Assembly (NCBI GenBank): GCA_050245915.1 | Contig: JBFWWZ010000023.1 | Coordinates: 1 to 41,306 of the forward strand | Length of the DNA stretch: 41,306 nucleotides | Direction: 5' to 3' | From: JBDSKH01 sp050245915 | Lineage (GTDB): Bacteria; Actinomycetota; Actinomycetes; Actinomycetales; Microbacteriaceae | Shown: positions 7,425-15,282 of the stretch, piece by piece | Layout of the letters: each line of letters starts with the position of its first letter | How positions within the stretch are numbered: the first letter of the stretch is position 1 | The notes under the pieces: generated by a model | The model's database searches: none | The model's input: the letters and a program-made list of their open reading frames with translations, nothing else | Told to the model about the DNA's origin: nothing | Program-made: the position numbers and the translations under genes

Positions 7425-8458
7425 GCCGTGCTCCCCACTGCGAGGCCGACCGCCACGGAGAGCGAGTCGCGCCAGCCGGATCCGTCGATGCGGGCGGACT
7501 TGGCGACCGTCACCCGCGAGCCGGGGTCGGCGTCGGTGACCGGGAGGCGGGTCAGTTCGGCGAACGCCTCGCGGATGCCGGGCAGATCACCTCCGCCTCC
7601 GCTCAGCACCACGCGCTGCACCGGCGTGTTCGGCCGGGCGGTCGCGAAGTAGCTGATCGTGTTGCGCACGCTCATCAGCTGCTCGTGCGTGGCCGCGGCG
7701 ATGGTCGCCGCGATCGGCTGCGCCTCCGGCGACAGCGGGCGGCCGAGGATGCCGATGGTGCGCTTGATGCGCTCGGCCTCGCCGAACGGGATGTCATGCG
7801 AGGCGACGATCGCATCCGTGATGTCCCGGCCGCCGTTGGGGATGACGCGCATGAAGTGCGGCACCCCGTTCGCAGCCATGACCACGTACGTCGTCGAGGC
7901 GCCGATGTCGACGAGCGCCGTCATCCCGGACTGCGAACCGAGCAGCAGCCGGGTCAGCGCGAACGGGATCAGATCCACCTCGGCGACGTGCAGACCTGCC
8001 GCCTCGGCGGCTTCCACGTTGCCGAGCACGGCATCCCGGATCGCGGCGACGAGCAGACCGTGGACCATCGGCCCCTGGTCGGTCTGCTCGGTCCAGACCG
8101 GGTAGAAGTCGAGCAGAGCGTCGTTGACCGGCACGGGCAGTAGATCCTGCACCTGGAACGGCAACTGCTCCCGGATGCGTTCGATCGGCTGCGCCCGCAC
8201 CACGTGGTCGCGGGCCAGGATGCGGTGGTTGCCCATCCCGAGCACGACATCCTTGGTGCCGAACCTGCCTTGCGACCACAGGGACTTGATGCCGGCGACC
8301 ACCATGTCGCGGTCGATCACCTCGCCCTTACTCACCGCGCCGTGCGGAATCGCCACCTCGTGGTACTTGACCACGGTCGGACGCGCACGTGCGGGATCCT
8401 TCACTTCGGCGGCGCGGAGCACCCCGTCGCCGATGTCGAGTCCCACCACTCGAGCCAT
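7421..8458 (-). CDS. pilM: PilM, actin-like T4P ATPase
   Basis: A 345-residue cytoplasmic protein of the actin/FtsA/PilM fold. The phosphate-1 motif GLDIGDG is at residues 6-12, the phosphate-2 motif VDIGASTTYV is at mid-protein and the adenosine motif LSGGGGDLPG is near residue 295. PilM binds the N-terminal peptide of PilN and connects the inner-membrane complex to the assembly motors. The ATG at 8458 has a GGGAGAAG Shine-Dalgarno. The order pilM-pilN-pilO is the usual one, and the downstream pilN start overlaps its stop by 4 bp. Confidence 0.95.
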   Translation of the reverse strand: MARVVGLDIGDGVLRAAEVKDPARARPTVVKYHEVAIPHGAVSKGEVIDRDMVVAGIKSLWSQGRFGTKDVVLGMGNHRILARDHVVRAQPIERIREQLPFQVQDLLPVPVNDALLDFYPVWTEQTDQGPMVHGLLVAAIRDAVLGNVEAAEAAGLHVAEVDLIPFALTRLLLGSQSGMTALVDIGASTTYVVMAANGVPHFMRVIPNGGRDITDAIVASHDIPFGEAERIKRTIGILGRPLSPEAQPIAATIAAATHEQLMSVRNTISYFATARPNTPVQRVVLSGGGGDLPGIREAFAELTRLPVTDADPGSRVTVAKSARIDGSGWRDSLSVAVGLAVGSTA

Positions 8459-8475
8459 CTGTTTCTTCTCCCTTG

Positions 8476-9297
8476 TTAAACGACGCCCACCGCGTCGAAG
8501 TAGCCGCGGGCGAGAATCTCCCCCGCGAAGACGCCCAACCAGGCGCCCACGATCATCCAGGGACCGAACGGGATCGCCGTCGCGCGTCCGGCCTTCCGCG
8601 CGAGCATGAGGATCAGCCCGAACACCCCTCCGAACAGGAAGGCGGCGAAGGCGCCGACGAGGAGATTCCCCCATCCGAGAAAACCCAGGTACAGGCCGAG
8701 AACGGCGGCCAGCTTGACGTCGCCGAAGCCCATGCCCCCCGGCTTGACCAACGCGAGCGTCAGATACAACGCGAAGAGTCCCGCGCCGCCGAGCGCGGCG
8801 CCGGCGAGCGCGGCGAGATCGCCCCGAAGCAGAGCGGCGGAGCCGAGCAGCACGATCCCGGCGATGAGCGCCGGCAGCACGATCGCGTTCGGCAGCCGCC
8901 GGGTGTCGAGGTCGATGAGCGCCAGGGCGATCGAGACGGCGGTCAGGCTCAGGAACGCGGCCAGCTCGATGCCGCTCGCGGCGGCCTCCGCCGGGGTCCC
9001 CGCGTCGAAGATCTGCGGGCCGAACCGCAGCGCCACCAGGGTGAACGCCACGGCCGTTCCCGCCTCGACCAGCGGGTACCGGGCCGAGATCGGCTCGGAG
9101 CACCCGCGGCACCGGCCGCGCAGCAGCAGCCAGGAGAGCACGGGGATGTTGTCGCGCTTGCGGATCGCCGTGCCGCACTTCGGGCACGCCGAGTCCGGCG
9201 TCAGCGATCGTCCCGCCGGCACGCGGTACACGACCACGTTCAGGAAGGATCCGATCGCGAGCCCGAGCAGCGCGACGAAGGGCAGCAGCAGGATCAC
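8476..9297 (-). CDS. pilD: Prepilin peptidase / N-methyltransferase PilD
   Basis: A 273-residue polytopic membrane enzyme that cleaves prepilin leaders after Gly and N-methylates the new N-terminus. The N-terminal domain has the two CxxC pairs (CPKCG and CRGCS) that bind metal, and the peptidase domain has the catalytic GFGDVKL motif (GxGD type) near residue 200, with about seven hydrophobic segments. The start is taken as GTG at 9297-9295, which overlaps the stop of the upstream minor pilin (GTGA) and begins directly at the conserved ILLLPFVALLGLAIGSF segment. All four prepilins encoded upstream are likely substrates. Confidence 0.96.
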   Translation of the reverse strand: MILLLPFVALLGLAIGSFLNVVVYRVPAGRSLTPDSACPKCGTAIRKRDNIPVLSWLLLRGRCRGCSEPISARYPLVEAGTAVAFTLVALRFGPQIFDAGTPAEAAASGIELAAFLSLTAVSIALALIDLDTRRLPNAIVLPALIAGIVLLGSAALLRGDLAALAGAALGGAGLFALYLTLALVKPGGMGFGDVKLAAVLGLYLGFLGWGNLLVGAFAAFLFGGVFGLILMLARKAGRATAIPFGPWMIVGAWLGVFAGEILARGYFDAVGVV

Positions 9298-11198
9298 GGT
9301 GCGACCGCCCCCGAGGCCAGGAATGCGGGCGGAACGCTCGCGATCTGGGTCACGCCGTACGTCGTCGAGGTCGGGGTGAGGAACTTCGGCGGTGCGATGT
9401 AGCGGAACCGGGTGTCGTACTCGTAGTCCTTCGTGTACCCCGATGGGGCCGTGGTGCCCACCGATCCGCGGAACTTCTGCGCGATTGCCCCGAACACCTG
9501 GAGCTCGCCCCGGTCGCCCCACGCGTAGTTCTGAACCTGGAAGGTGTGGGCGACGGAGAGGATCGCGGCGTCGATCTTCCGATCGCCGGTGGTTCCGAGC
9601 GCCGTGAACGAGCTGGAGCTGTTCTGGTGGACGGGGTTGTACACGAAGACGGCGTTGTTCCCCACGAGGCCGAGCACGTCGGTGGACTTGTCCCGGTACG
9701 TCAGGTCGCCGGTCACGTACACGAAGTTGTCGGCGGCGACCGTCATCTGACCGCTCATCTGACCCTCGATGAAGACATCGCCCGCGCGGCAGTCGTAGTG
9801 CTTGTAGCTGCTCGCGACGTACGAACCGGTGTACGGGGTGGATTCGGCGGTCGAGCCGGTCCCGGTGCCCTTCGGGTACTTCGCCCGCGTGGTGCTGCCG
9901 TCTATGAACTGCCAACCCGCGGGGACCGAGTAGCTGCCGTAGGTGAGGCGGTTCGTGCAGGAGAACCGGGACGACGGCATGGAGCTGTTGGCCGGAGCAT
10001 TCGCATCTGCGGCCCCGACCGCCGGAACGGACTGGACGAAGATGAGGTTGCGATCCAGCGGCGCGATGAGTGCGCCGTTCGGGCCGCCGAGCTGACCGTT
10101 GCCCGTGCCGGGCGTTCCGCACACGGCGGGGTTCGTCGCGCCGGCCGGGTTCGTCGCGCTCGCGCTCGTCGACCCGCTCACATTGGTGTACTTCGTCCAC
10201 GGCGAGATGATGCGCATCTTCGTGGTGCTGCCGGAGAGCTCGAACTTGATGACCGTGGGTCCGGTGTAGAGGCAGCCGGGGCGCGGCACGTCGGAGGGAA
10301 GGTCGTTGCGGACCTCCTTCTTCATCTCGCTGTTGGTGGGCGGCATCCCGATGGGACCCGCGTACACCGGGGCCCCGGACTGGAAGTCCGGCGCGCTGCA
10401 GCCGGCGTTCTTCCAGATCGGACTGGTCGGGCTCGAGGAGATGACGCCCTTCTCGAAGGTTGTCGCGCAGATGTAGAGCTGGTCGTTGCTGCGCACCGGA
10501 CCCTTGAACACGTCGCTCGAACCGAACTGGATCTGCGGGCAGTCGCTGGTGCTGCGGGCCGGCGTCGAGCCGGACGCGTAGGCGTACCGCTCGCAGTTGT
10601 TGAAGCCGGCGGAGTTGTTCGCCGAGTAGGCGGGATCGGAGGTCTCGTAGTTCGTGAAGTACAGGTAGTCGATGAACCCGTCCTGACGCAGGTCCGCCAC
10701 GATCGAGCGCGTGACCTCCCCGACCCGTCCCGTGACGCGCAGGTGCAGGACGCCCTTGTCGGCATAGTCGACGTTGCTCACTTCATACCGGAACCAGCCC
10801 GGTGACTGCTGGGCGGTACCGTCCGGCAGCGGCTCTCCGGGGATGTTGGCCCAGGTCCCCGATTCGCCGATGCCGAAGGCGGGGTTGGCGTTCGAGCCGG
10901 TCGGAAGGCTCAGGCTGGACGCACTGGTGAGGCTGAAGGGCGCGGCCGGGTTGCCGAACTTCTGGTAGTTCGAGTCGTTCGCCAGGCGGCTCTGGTACTC
11001 CTCGACCCCCGCATACGCGGCCGCGAGTGCGCCGGTGGTGTCTTCGTCGGTGTTGGTCTTGACGATCCCGCGGGTCGAGACGGTCATCGCGCTGGCGACG
11101 AGCACGAGCATGAGCAGCGACAGGCCGAACACCGTGGGCAGAGCGACGCCGTCATCGCGGGTGCGCAACGTGCGGGCGAGCTTCAGCAGGGAGGTCAT
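9294..11198 (-). CDS. Large PilX-type minor pilin
   Basis: A 634-residue protein. The basic leader ends RTRDDG at residue 17, followed by VALPTVF and a hydrophobic helix to about residue 42. The prepilin peptidase site is present, but position +5 of the mature chain is Thr rather than the usual Glu, as in PilX-type subunits. About 590 residues of extracellular passenger follow, rich in Ser/Thr/Gly with several Cys, including a Gly/Thr-rich stretch near 230-290 and beta-rich segments (for example DNFVYVTGDLTYRD near 510 and AAILSVAHTFQVQNYAWGDR near 560) that I associate with other actinobacterial PilX-N proteins. The ATG overlaps the upstream stop. It probably sits at the pilus tip or acts as an adhesin; that is inference. 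Confidence 0.85.
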   Translation of the reverse strand: MTSLLKLARTLRTRDDGVALPTVFGLSLLMLVLVASAMTVSTRGIVKTNTDEDTTGALAAAYAGVEEYQSRLANDSNYQKFGNPAAPFSLTSASSLSLPTGSNANPAFGIGESGTWANIPGEPLPDGTAQQSPGWFRYEVSNVDYADKGVLHLRVTGRVGEVTRSIVADLRQDGFIDYLYFTNYETSDPAYSANNSAGFNNCERYAYASGSTPARSTSDCPQIQFGSSDVFKGPVRSNDQLYICATTFEKGVISSSPTSPIWKNAGCSAPDFQSGAPVYAGPIGMPPTNSEMKKEVRNDLPSDVPRPGCLYTGPTVIKFELSGSTTKMRIISPWTKYTNVSGSTSASATNPAGATNPAVCGTPGTGNGQLGGPNGALIAPLDRNLIFVQSVPAVGAADANAPANSSMPSSRFSCTNRLTYGSYSVPAGWQFIDGSTTRAKYPKGTGTGSTAESTPYTGSYVASSYKHYDCRAGDVFIEGQMSGQMTVAADNFVYVTGDLTYRDKSTDVLGLVGNNAVFVYNPVHQNSSSSFTALGTTGDRKIDAAILSVAHTFQVQNYAWGDRGELQVFGAIAQKFRGSVGTTAPSGYTKDYEYDTRFRYIAPPKFLTPTSTTYGVTQIASVPPAFLASGAVAP

Positions 11199-11878
11199 TC
11201 GCTCTGGTCCAATCCGAGGTTTCCCATGAACACGGTGTTCGAGATCACGGCCTGCTTCGTCTCCGAGCCGTCTGCCCTCACGCTGACGTAGATCCGGATC
11301 GACGCGACGGTCGCCCGCTGCGTCGCTGTCAGGTTTCCCGCCGCGATCACGATCGGCTGGTTGGCCGCGGTGTAGTAGGTGAAGAACTGATCGTCGACCC
11401 CGGTCAGCGTGGTGACCGCGCCACCCAGGTTGCGGGTGGTGAGCGATGCGCACGAGCCGAAGGTCCAGAATCCGCCGCTCGCGGTGCCGGTGCAGCGCTC
11501 CTCGATGACCTCGCGATCGGAGTTGATGGTGTACTTCACGCGCACGGGCGCCGGATTGGCCGGGTCGGTGTTCGACAGCGCATAGATGGTGAGCGCCTCG
11601 CGGCTGCCCGACACGATGGCCGGGTCGGGAAGCGCCTGACCCGATTTCGACAGGTTGGTGGCGACGCGGACGGTGGCCGCGACCTCGTTCGCGATGTTCG
11701 ATGCGATGTTGTTCGAGTTGTTCGTCTGGGTGGACTGCGACGTGATCGCCGCCGTCTGGATGAACATGTTGCCGATCATCACGAGGATGCCGAGGGTGAG
11801 CATGGAACTCACCAGCAGCTCGGTGATCGACAGGCCCGACTCGTCCGAGCGGAGGCGGCGCAGTGCGCGGCGGATCAC
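11195..11878 (-). CDS. PilW-like minor pilin
   Basis: A 227-residue prepilin. The leader is basic (MIRRALRRLRSDESG), with a predicted cleavage after Gly15 giving a mature chain LSITELLVSSML with Glu at +5, then a hydrophobic helix to about residue 40 and a globular domain with two Cys (ERCTG and GSCASL). The ATG at 11878 overlaps the stop of the preceding pilin gene (ATGA) and the next gene starts inside its own stop, so all three minor pilins are translationally coupled. Minor pilins of this type prime pilus assembly. Assignment to PilW rather than PilJ or another minor pilin is by position and is approximate. Confidence 0.85.
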   Translation of the reverse strand: MIRRALRRLRSDESGLSITELLVSSMLTLGILVMIGNMFIQTAAITSQSTQTNNSNNIASNIANEVAATVRVATNLSKSGQALPDPAIVSGSREALTIYALSNTDPANPAPVRVKYTINSDREVIEERCTGTASGGFWTFGSCASLTTRNLGGAVTTLTGVDDQFFTYYTAANQPIVIAAGNLTATQRATVASIRIYVSVRADGSETKQAVISNTVFMGNLGLDQSE

Positions 11879-13275
11879 AGCTTGACCCGGGGGTCGAAGG
11901 TGAGCAGGTTGGACGAGAACGTGCTGTTCCCGACGCCGCCCGAGGTCAGCGGGTGGCCGCTCCCATCGAGCGTCACGACCGAGTCGCGCACGGTGACGTT
12001 CGAGGTGACCTGGGTCGTGGTCGAGCCGGCGCTGCTGCCGACCGTGAGCGACCAGACCCCGTACGGGAGCGCGATGGTCGCCGTGTTACCTCCGCGATAG
12101 CGGGTGAACTTGTAGATCGTGGTCGCGGCACTCGCACAACCGGGATTGCCGTCGGTGGTCGACGACTGCGCCGTCGCGGTGAGGTAGTACCAGCTGCCGC
12201 CCGAGCCGGGGATCTTGACGTCGGCAACGCCCATGACGATGGGGAGATCGCCGCTGCCGCCCGCGACCCCCGGCACCTTGAACGGGCGCAGCCCGGCGGC
12301 ACCGGTGGAGGTCTCGGTCCACTTCTCCGGATCGACCGCCTCGCAGGTGCTGGGGTTGCCGGCGACGGCCTGATAGCCGGCCGACCACGGGTAGAGCGGG
12401 CGCACGCTCGGCGCAGACTCGGTCAGCGGCGCGGCCGCGGACTGGCCGAAGTAGGTGACGTCGAGGTTGGTCGGCAGATCGACGTCGGCGGTCGAGTTGT
12501 CGGCGTAGTCGAGTGTGTAGGTGTGCGCCTTGTCCTGCTGCAGGCTGACCGGGGTGGCCGCGCCCGCGGTCACGACGATCGACTGGGTCACCGGCAGCAG
12601 CTGCTGGTTGGTGTCGATGTAGCCGGACTTCGTCGTCTTGAGGTTGTAGGTCCCGGGCGGCACTCGCAGCGCGTATGCGCAGCCGTCGACATCCGTCGGG
12701 TTGATCGTGTCGGTGATGCCCGCACCGCCGCTGGTCTTCGCCGCGGAGACCGCGATGCCCTGCTGGCCTTCGCCGTTCTCTTTGGTGACCGAGACGAGGA
12801 TCGTGCCGGCGGTCGGGTCGTTCAGCCGCGTGCTCGGGGCGAGCGCACTGTCGGCACGCACCGGAGTCTGCAGGAACATGTTCGTCCAGGTCACGGTCAC
12901 GTTGACGCGCTTGTACTGCAACTGTCCGCCGGCGGCGCCGATGCCGCAGTTGCCCGTGCTGCCGTTCGCGGAGACCCACCCCGTGCGGGTCTGGATCTGG
13001 TACGTGATGCCGTCGACGACGACCTGCTTCGGCGTCAGTGCATCGTGCACGTTGAACGCGTCGGGGATCGCCGCGACGCGGTCGATCTCGGCGGCGGCGA
13101 GGTTGGTGGCCGTCTCGCGCGCGCTCGCATCACCGGTCAGCCGGGTCATCGTGATGAGCGAGACCCCCATGCCCAGCGCGACGATCGAGAAGATCATGAG
13201 GGCCACGATGATCTCGATCATGCCCATGCCGGACTCATCGCGCGTCATGCGCTGGCGCAGCTGGCGGATCGACAC
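11875..13275 (-). CDS. PilV-like minor pilin with carboxypeptidase-regulatory-like module
   Basis: A 466-residue prepilin. The leader VSIRQLRQRMTRDESG ends at Gly16, followed by MGMIEIIVALMIF with Glu at +5, so it has a complete peptidase site. After the pilin core comes a Gly/Thr-rich beta region at about 160-225, with EGQQGIAVSA and RVPPGTYNLKTTKSGYID resembling the carboxypeptidase regulatory-like (Cna-B/transthyretin-like) fold; the remaining 240 residues are Ser/Thr/Gly-rich beta-type sequence. This is far longer than proteobacterial PilV (about 180). The start is GTG at 13275, with GAGGAG 5 nt upstream; a second GTG one codon earlier is possible. It is the first gene after the pilA hairpin. 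Confidence 0.85.
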   Translation of the reverse strand: MSIRQLRQRMTRDESGMGMIEIIVALMIFSIVALGMGVSLITMTRLTGDASARETATNLAAAEIDRVAAIPDAFNVHDALTPKQVVVDGITYQIQTRTGWVSANGSTGNCGIGAAGGQLQYKRVNVTVTWTNMFLQTPVRADSALAPSTRLNDPTAGTILVSVTKENGEGQQGIAVSAAKTSGGAGITDTINPTDVDGCAYALRVPPGTYNLKTTKSGYIDTNQQLLPVTQSIVVTAGAATPVSLQQDKAHTYTLDYADNSTADVDLPTNLDVTYFGQSAAAPLTESAPSVRPLYPWSAGYQAVAGNPSTCEAVDPEKWTETSTGAAGLRPFKVPGVAGGSGDLPIVMGVADVKIPGSGGSWYYLTATAQSSTTDGNPGCASAATTIYKFTRYRGGNTATIALPYGVWSLTVGSSAGSTTTQVTSNVTVRDSVVTLDGSGHPLTSGGVGNSTFSSNLLTFDPRVKL

Positions 13276-13345
13276 CACGGCTCCTCGGGGAGGTAGGGAA
13301 GTACAGGGAGGGTGAGCGCGGAAGCTGGGGGATGGTGAACGGGGT

Positions 13346-13377
13346 GGATGGGGGCCCCGCGAACGGGGCCCCCATCC
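13346..13377 (-). terminator. Perfect 14-bp hairpin between pilA and minor pilins
   Basis: GGATGGGGGCCCCG and its exact complement around a 4-nt CGAA/TTCG loop, starting 14 nt after the pilA stop and ending about 70 nt before the pilV-like start. There is no U-tract and no obvious promoter follows, so it looks like an attenuator or a 3' stabiliser that would leave pilA mRNA more abundant than the downstream genes. That role is inferred. Confidence 0.75.
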
Positions 13378-13391
13378 CTGGTGCTTCGCTA

Positions 13392-13805
13392 TCAGCAAGC
13401 CCCGTTCGCGACGTTGCCGTCCGAGTCGACGTGGAACGTCGGCGCGCCGGTGTACGTGGCCTGGGTCTCGATGCAGAAGGTTCCGAACGGGTCGACACCG
13501 GTGAAGTCGATGGCGTCCACGTCGGTCGATGCACCGCTGTAGCCGTAGGTGGAGAGGTCGGCACCCGCGAAGGTGCCACCGGGGTTGGCGGTCGCCCACG
13601 CGACGACGGCGGTCTTCGCGTTGGTGAGGTCCGACTTCGCAGCCGAGTCCTTCGCCGAGTTCTGGACACCGATGTAGATCGGGATCGCGATCGCGGCCAG
13701 GATGCCGATGATGATGACGACGACGAGAAGCTCGATGAGCGAGAAGCCCTCGTCCTTCTTGGCGCCGGCCAGGCGACGCTCGAGCGCCGACTTGATGCTG
13801 GTCAT
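13392..13805 (-). CDS. pilA: Major type IV pilin
   Basis: A 137-residue prepilin, the size of a typical type IVa pilin. The leader ends KKDEG at residue 20, then FSLIELLVVVIIIGILAAIA with Glu at mature +5 and the long hydrophobic helix (21-47). The globular domain has only two Cys, at 111 and at the very last residue 137, which would form the usual D-region disulfide. It is the only short pilin in the cluster and has its own upstream gap and a downstream hairpin, both of which support it as the major subunit. The start at 13805 is preferred; an in-frame ATG four codons earlier (13817) is possible because the Shine-Dalgarno is weak for both. Confidence 0.96.
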   Translation of the reverse strand: MTSIKSALERRLAGAKKDEGFSLIELLVVVIIIGILAAIAIPIYIGVQNSAKDSAAKSDLTNAKTAVVAWATANPGGTFAGADLSTYGYSGASTDVDAIDFTGVDPFGTFCIETQATYTGAPTFHVDSDGNVANGAC

Positions 13806-14047
13806 GTTTGATTCCATTCGTTGACGTGATTGGTGGAATCGGACGCCGCCCCCCAAAGGCCGTCGACCCGACATCACGAACCTAGGGTTGCCGGAGGGGG
13901 CGCAGAATACCCCGCACGGGGGGTTTTTCCCCTGATCATGGCCCCATTTCGCGGGGAGGATCCGAGCGGCCGGACTGGTGTCCGGACACGCCGGAAGAGC
14001 GGTCCCCGATCGCGGGTCCGCCCTTCTCGGGAGTGTGGCGCCGACGG
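13806..14047 (-). promoter_or_regulatory. pilC-pilA gap, probable pilA promoter region
   Basis: A 242-bp non-coding gap inside an otherwise tightly packed operon. It holds a small CCGGAC-TGGT-GTCCGG hairpin (13970-13985), an ACCCC/GGGGT element and a TAGGTT box near 13885 that could be a -10 about 80 nt before pilA. No convincing -35 is seen. The position suggests a second promoter for the major pilin; this is inference. Confidence 0.4.
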
Positions 14048-15280
14048 CTACTTGACGGCCGTGGCGATGTTGAAGATGGGCAGGTAGAGGGCGACGATCA
14101 TGCCACCCACGACGACCCCGAGGAACGCGATCAGAAGCGGCTCGATGAGCGAGGTGAGGGCCTCCGTCATGCGCTCCACCTCGTCGTCGTAGAAGTCGGC
14201 GATCTTCATCAGCATGGTGTCGAGCGACCCGGAGTCCTCGCCGACCGCCATCATCTGGACCACCATCGGAGGGAACACCGGCTCGCTTGCCAGCGGCTTG
14301 GTGATCGACTGACCGGTGCGCACCGACTCCGCGATGCGCTGCGTCGCCTGAGCGATGACCCAGTTGCCCGACGTCTCACCGACCACGTTGAGGGCGGTCA
14401 AGATCGGCACGCCACCGGAAATCATGTTGGCGAAGTTGCGCGTGAAGCGCGCGATGGCGATCTTGCGGACCAGCGTGCCGAACACGGGCATCTTGATCTT
14501 GATCGGGTCGACGACCTTGCGGACGGCGTCCGTGTTCTTGTTGATCCGCCACCAGATGCTGCCTCCGATGAGCAGCACGGCGAGCAGCGGGGCGATCCAG
14601 ACCATGTTCTCGGAGACCGTCACCAGCATCTGGGTCGGAACCGGCAGCTGACTGCCCAGCCCGGCGAACATGTTCTTGAACACCGGCACGATGAAGATCA
14701 GCATCAGGATGACGGCGACGAACGACATCACCAGAACCATGACCGGGTAGGCCATCGCCGACTTGATCGCGGAGCGGAGCTTCGATTCCTTCTCGTAGTT
14801 GACGGCGAGCGAGTCGAGCGCGCCCTCCAGGAACCCGCCGGTCTCACCGGCGCGGATCATGTTGATCATGAGCGGCGGGAAGTCGACCGGGAACTTCGCG
14901 AAGGCGTCGGACAGCGAACCGCCGGTCTCGACATCCACGGTGACCCGCTGCAGGATGCCGGCGAGCTTCTTGTTCTCGGTCTGGCTGCTCAGGATCGACA
15001 GCGCCTTCAGCAGCGACAGGCCCGAGCTGATCATCGTCGCCATCTGGCGGCTCATGATCGCGAGCGCCTTGAGGTCGACGCCCTTCTCGAATCCCGGGAT
15101 CGTGATCTCGCGCTGCAGGCCCGTACCCGCCGTCGCCTCCGCGACGGTCACCGGCTGCAGGCCGAGACCGCGGATCTTGCTCAGTGCGACCGCCTCGCTG
15201 GGCGCCTCGACCTTGCCTTTGACGATCTTGCCGGCATCGTTCCGGCTGGTGTACGCGAAGTTCTTGACTGCCATCGACAT
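14048..15280 (-). CDS. pilC: PilC, inner-membrane platform protein
   Basis: A 410-residue GspF/PilC family protein, the usual length. Two repeated T2SSF domains are visible, the first with FSRQ-like IMSRQMATMISSGLSLLKAL and AGETGGFLEGALDSLA (about residues 70-195), the second with TRNFANMISGGVPILTALN and GEDSGSLDTMLMKIADFYDDEV (about 270-395). Hydrophobic segments lie near 170-195, 225-245 and 375-400. It sits in the cytoplasmic membrane and couples the PilB/PilT motors to pilin insertion and removal. The ATG at 15280 is 2 nt after the pilT stop, with AAGGAAG 8 nt upstream. Confidence 0.97.
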   Translation of the reverse strand: MSMAVKNFAYTSRNDAGKIVKGKVEAPSEAVALSKIRGLGLQPVTVAEATAGTGLQREITIPGFEKGVDLKALAIMSRQMATMISSGLSLLKALSILSSQTENKKLAGILQRVTVDVETGGSLSDAFAKFPVDFPPLMINMIRAGETGGFLEGALDSLAVNYEKESKLRSAIKSAMAYPVMVLVMSFVAVILMLIFIVPVFKNMFAGLGSQLPVPTQMLVTVSENMVWIAPLLAVLLIGGSIWWRINKNTDAVRKVVDPIKIKMPVFGTLVRKIAIARFTRNFANMISGGVPILTALNVVGETSGNWVIAQATQRIAESVRTGQSITKPLASEPVFPPMVVQMMAVGEDSGSLDTMLMKIADFYDDEVERMTEALTSLIEPLLIAFLGVVVGGMIVALYLPIFNIATAVK

Positions 15281-15282
15281 GA

